DNA of 64,000 nucleotides from positions 44,384,685-44,448,684 of the forward strand of contig CM037598.1 of NCBI GenBank assembly GCA_021018995.1, given 5' to 3'. Made by a program: the position numbers and the translations under genes. Positions 63,957 through 64,000 of the stretch are shown here, piece by piece. The notes beneath the pieces are model-generated. The model was not told the DNA's origin and made no database searches. It was given only the letters and a program-made list of their open reading frames with translations. The stretch is from Chloranthus sessilifolius. Taxonomy: Eukaryota; Streptophyta; Magnoliopsida; Chloranthales; Chloranthaceae. Position 1 is the first letter of the stretch. Each line of letters starts with the position of its first letter.

Positions 63957-64000
63957 GGAATAGCCCCCAAGAGTGCACCAAAGAAGAGGGGCAAGGATAA
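63957..64000 (+). pseudogene. Start of the E3 3' ORF, cut by the window edge
   Basis: After a 5'-UTR-like stretch ('gcgaaaccctagctgcc' at 63729) the reading is GIAPKSAPKKRGKD, where an ATA stands at the place of the expected ATG. The basic N terminus is like MPPKTRLSSKKATSK in C. Only 14 codons are visible, so the assignment rests on position and composition. Confidence 0.4.

Larger units (their letters stand above)
54556..64000 (+). mobile_element. E3: Athila-like element, 5' LTR, gag, pol and start of a 3' ORF, continues beyond the window
   Basis: LTR 54556-57001, leader, gag (57430-58950), protease (59066-59905), reverse transcriptase to integrase (60120-62905), post-pol region with palindrome array (63230-63600) and the beginning of a basic ORF (63957). 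Gag and pol are homologous to those of A3 throughout. It is the best-preserved Athila coding region of the window but still has stops and frameshifts. The primer-binding site is missing. The 3' LTR is outside the window. Confidence 0.9.

Noticed and set aside
1..64000. Host genes, tRNA or rRNA genes
   Set aside because: All long conserved readings are gag-pol or the retroelement 3' ORF; tRNA-like stretches are primer-binding sites of 13-20 bases only.

Overview
This is an angiosperm nuclear window made almost entirely of nested, decayed LTR retrotransposons of the Ty3/gypsy superfamily. I found no intact host gene, tRNA or rRNA. The plant call rests on lineage hallmarks. Athila-type gag-pol occurs with primer-binding sites of the TGGCGCCGTTGCCGGGGA type. 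A Tat/Ogre-type pol carries two RNase H domains. A Tekay/Del-type chromovirus has a tRNA-Met primer site and a C-terminal chromodomain. Family names are mine, for bookkeeping: A = Tat pol, E and A2/A3 = Athila-like, D = a smaller Athila-like family, B = a Tat-like family with a proline-rich Gag, C = Tekay chromovirus, G = an unassigned LTR-like block.

Layout. 1-196: 3' end of an E LTR. 197-6424 (-): Tat pol remnant split by a solo E LTR (1619-3858, target duplication TATGG). 6425-10288 (+): two D copies in tandem (D1, D2), each cut short. 10289-15288 (+): B1 (LTR, leader, gag), cut at 15288 by A2 (-), which keeps its 3' LTR and 3' internal region to about 19260. 19261-21893: block G. 21894-52231 (-): B2 (gag, leader, 5' LTR), interrupted by the complete A3 (24212-36325, -, duplication ATATA) and the complete C (38539-51693, +, duplication ATATT). 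52232-53009 (-): D3 LTR part, into which B2 inserted. 53015-53317 (+): fragment of a retroelement 3' ORF. 53318-54555 (+): E2 LTR part. 54556-64000 (+): E3, with 5' LTR, gag, pol and the start of a 3' ORF, running off the window. Insertion order is readable: D3 before B2 before A3 and C; E2 before E3; B1 before A2.

The most striking signal is not a gene. LTRs from all the lineages present carry a clustered array of short, nearly perfect palindromes. Each family has its own sequence, and in most LTRs the array lies some 50-700 bases upstream of a TATA box. The motifs are TTTCGATTAATCGAAA in C, GAACCTSTCGASAGGTTC-like sites in E/A2, GAATCGTAATTTACGATTC in D, a TAGCGTGTATATTATACACGCTA-like hairpin in B2, CTTGGCACA/TGTGCCAAG in B1, TTCGCAAAG/CTTTGCGAA in A3 and TTGCCGCGGCA in G. 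In C, A3 and E3 a second array of the same motif lies downstream of pol. It is followed by 5'-UTR-like sequence (with a clear TATA box in C) and then by an ORF, or its remnant, with a Lys/Arg-rich N terminus. I read this as a shared 'pol - palindrome array - internal promoter - 3' ORF' module in otherwise unrelated elements. The structure is seen directly; the promoter function is inference.
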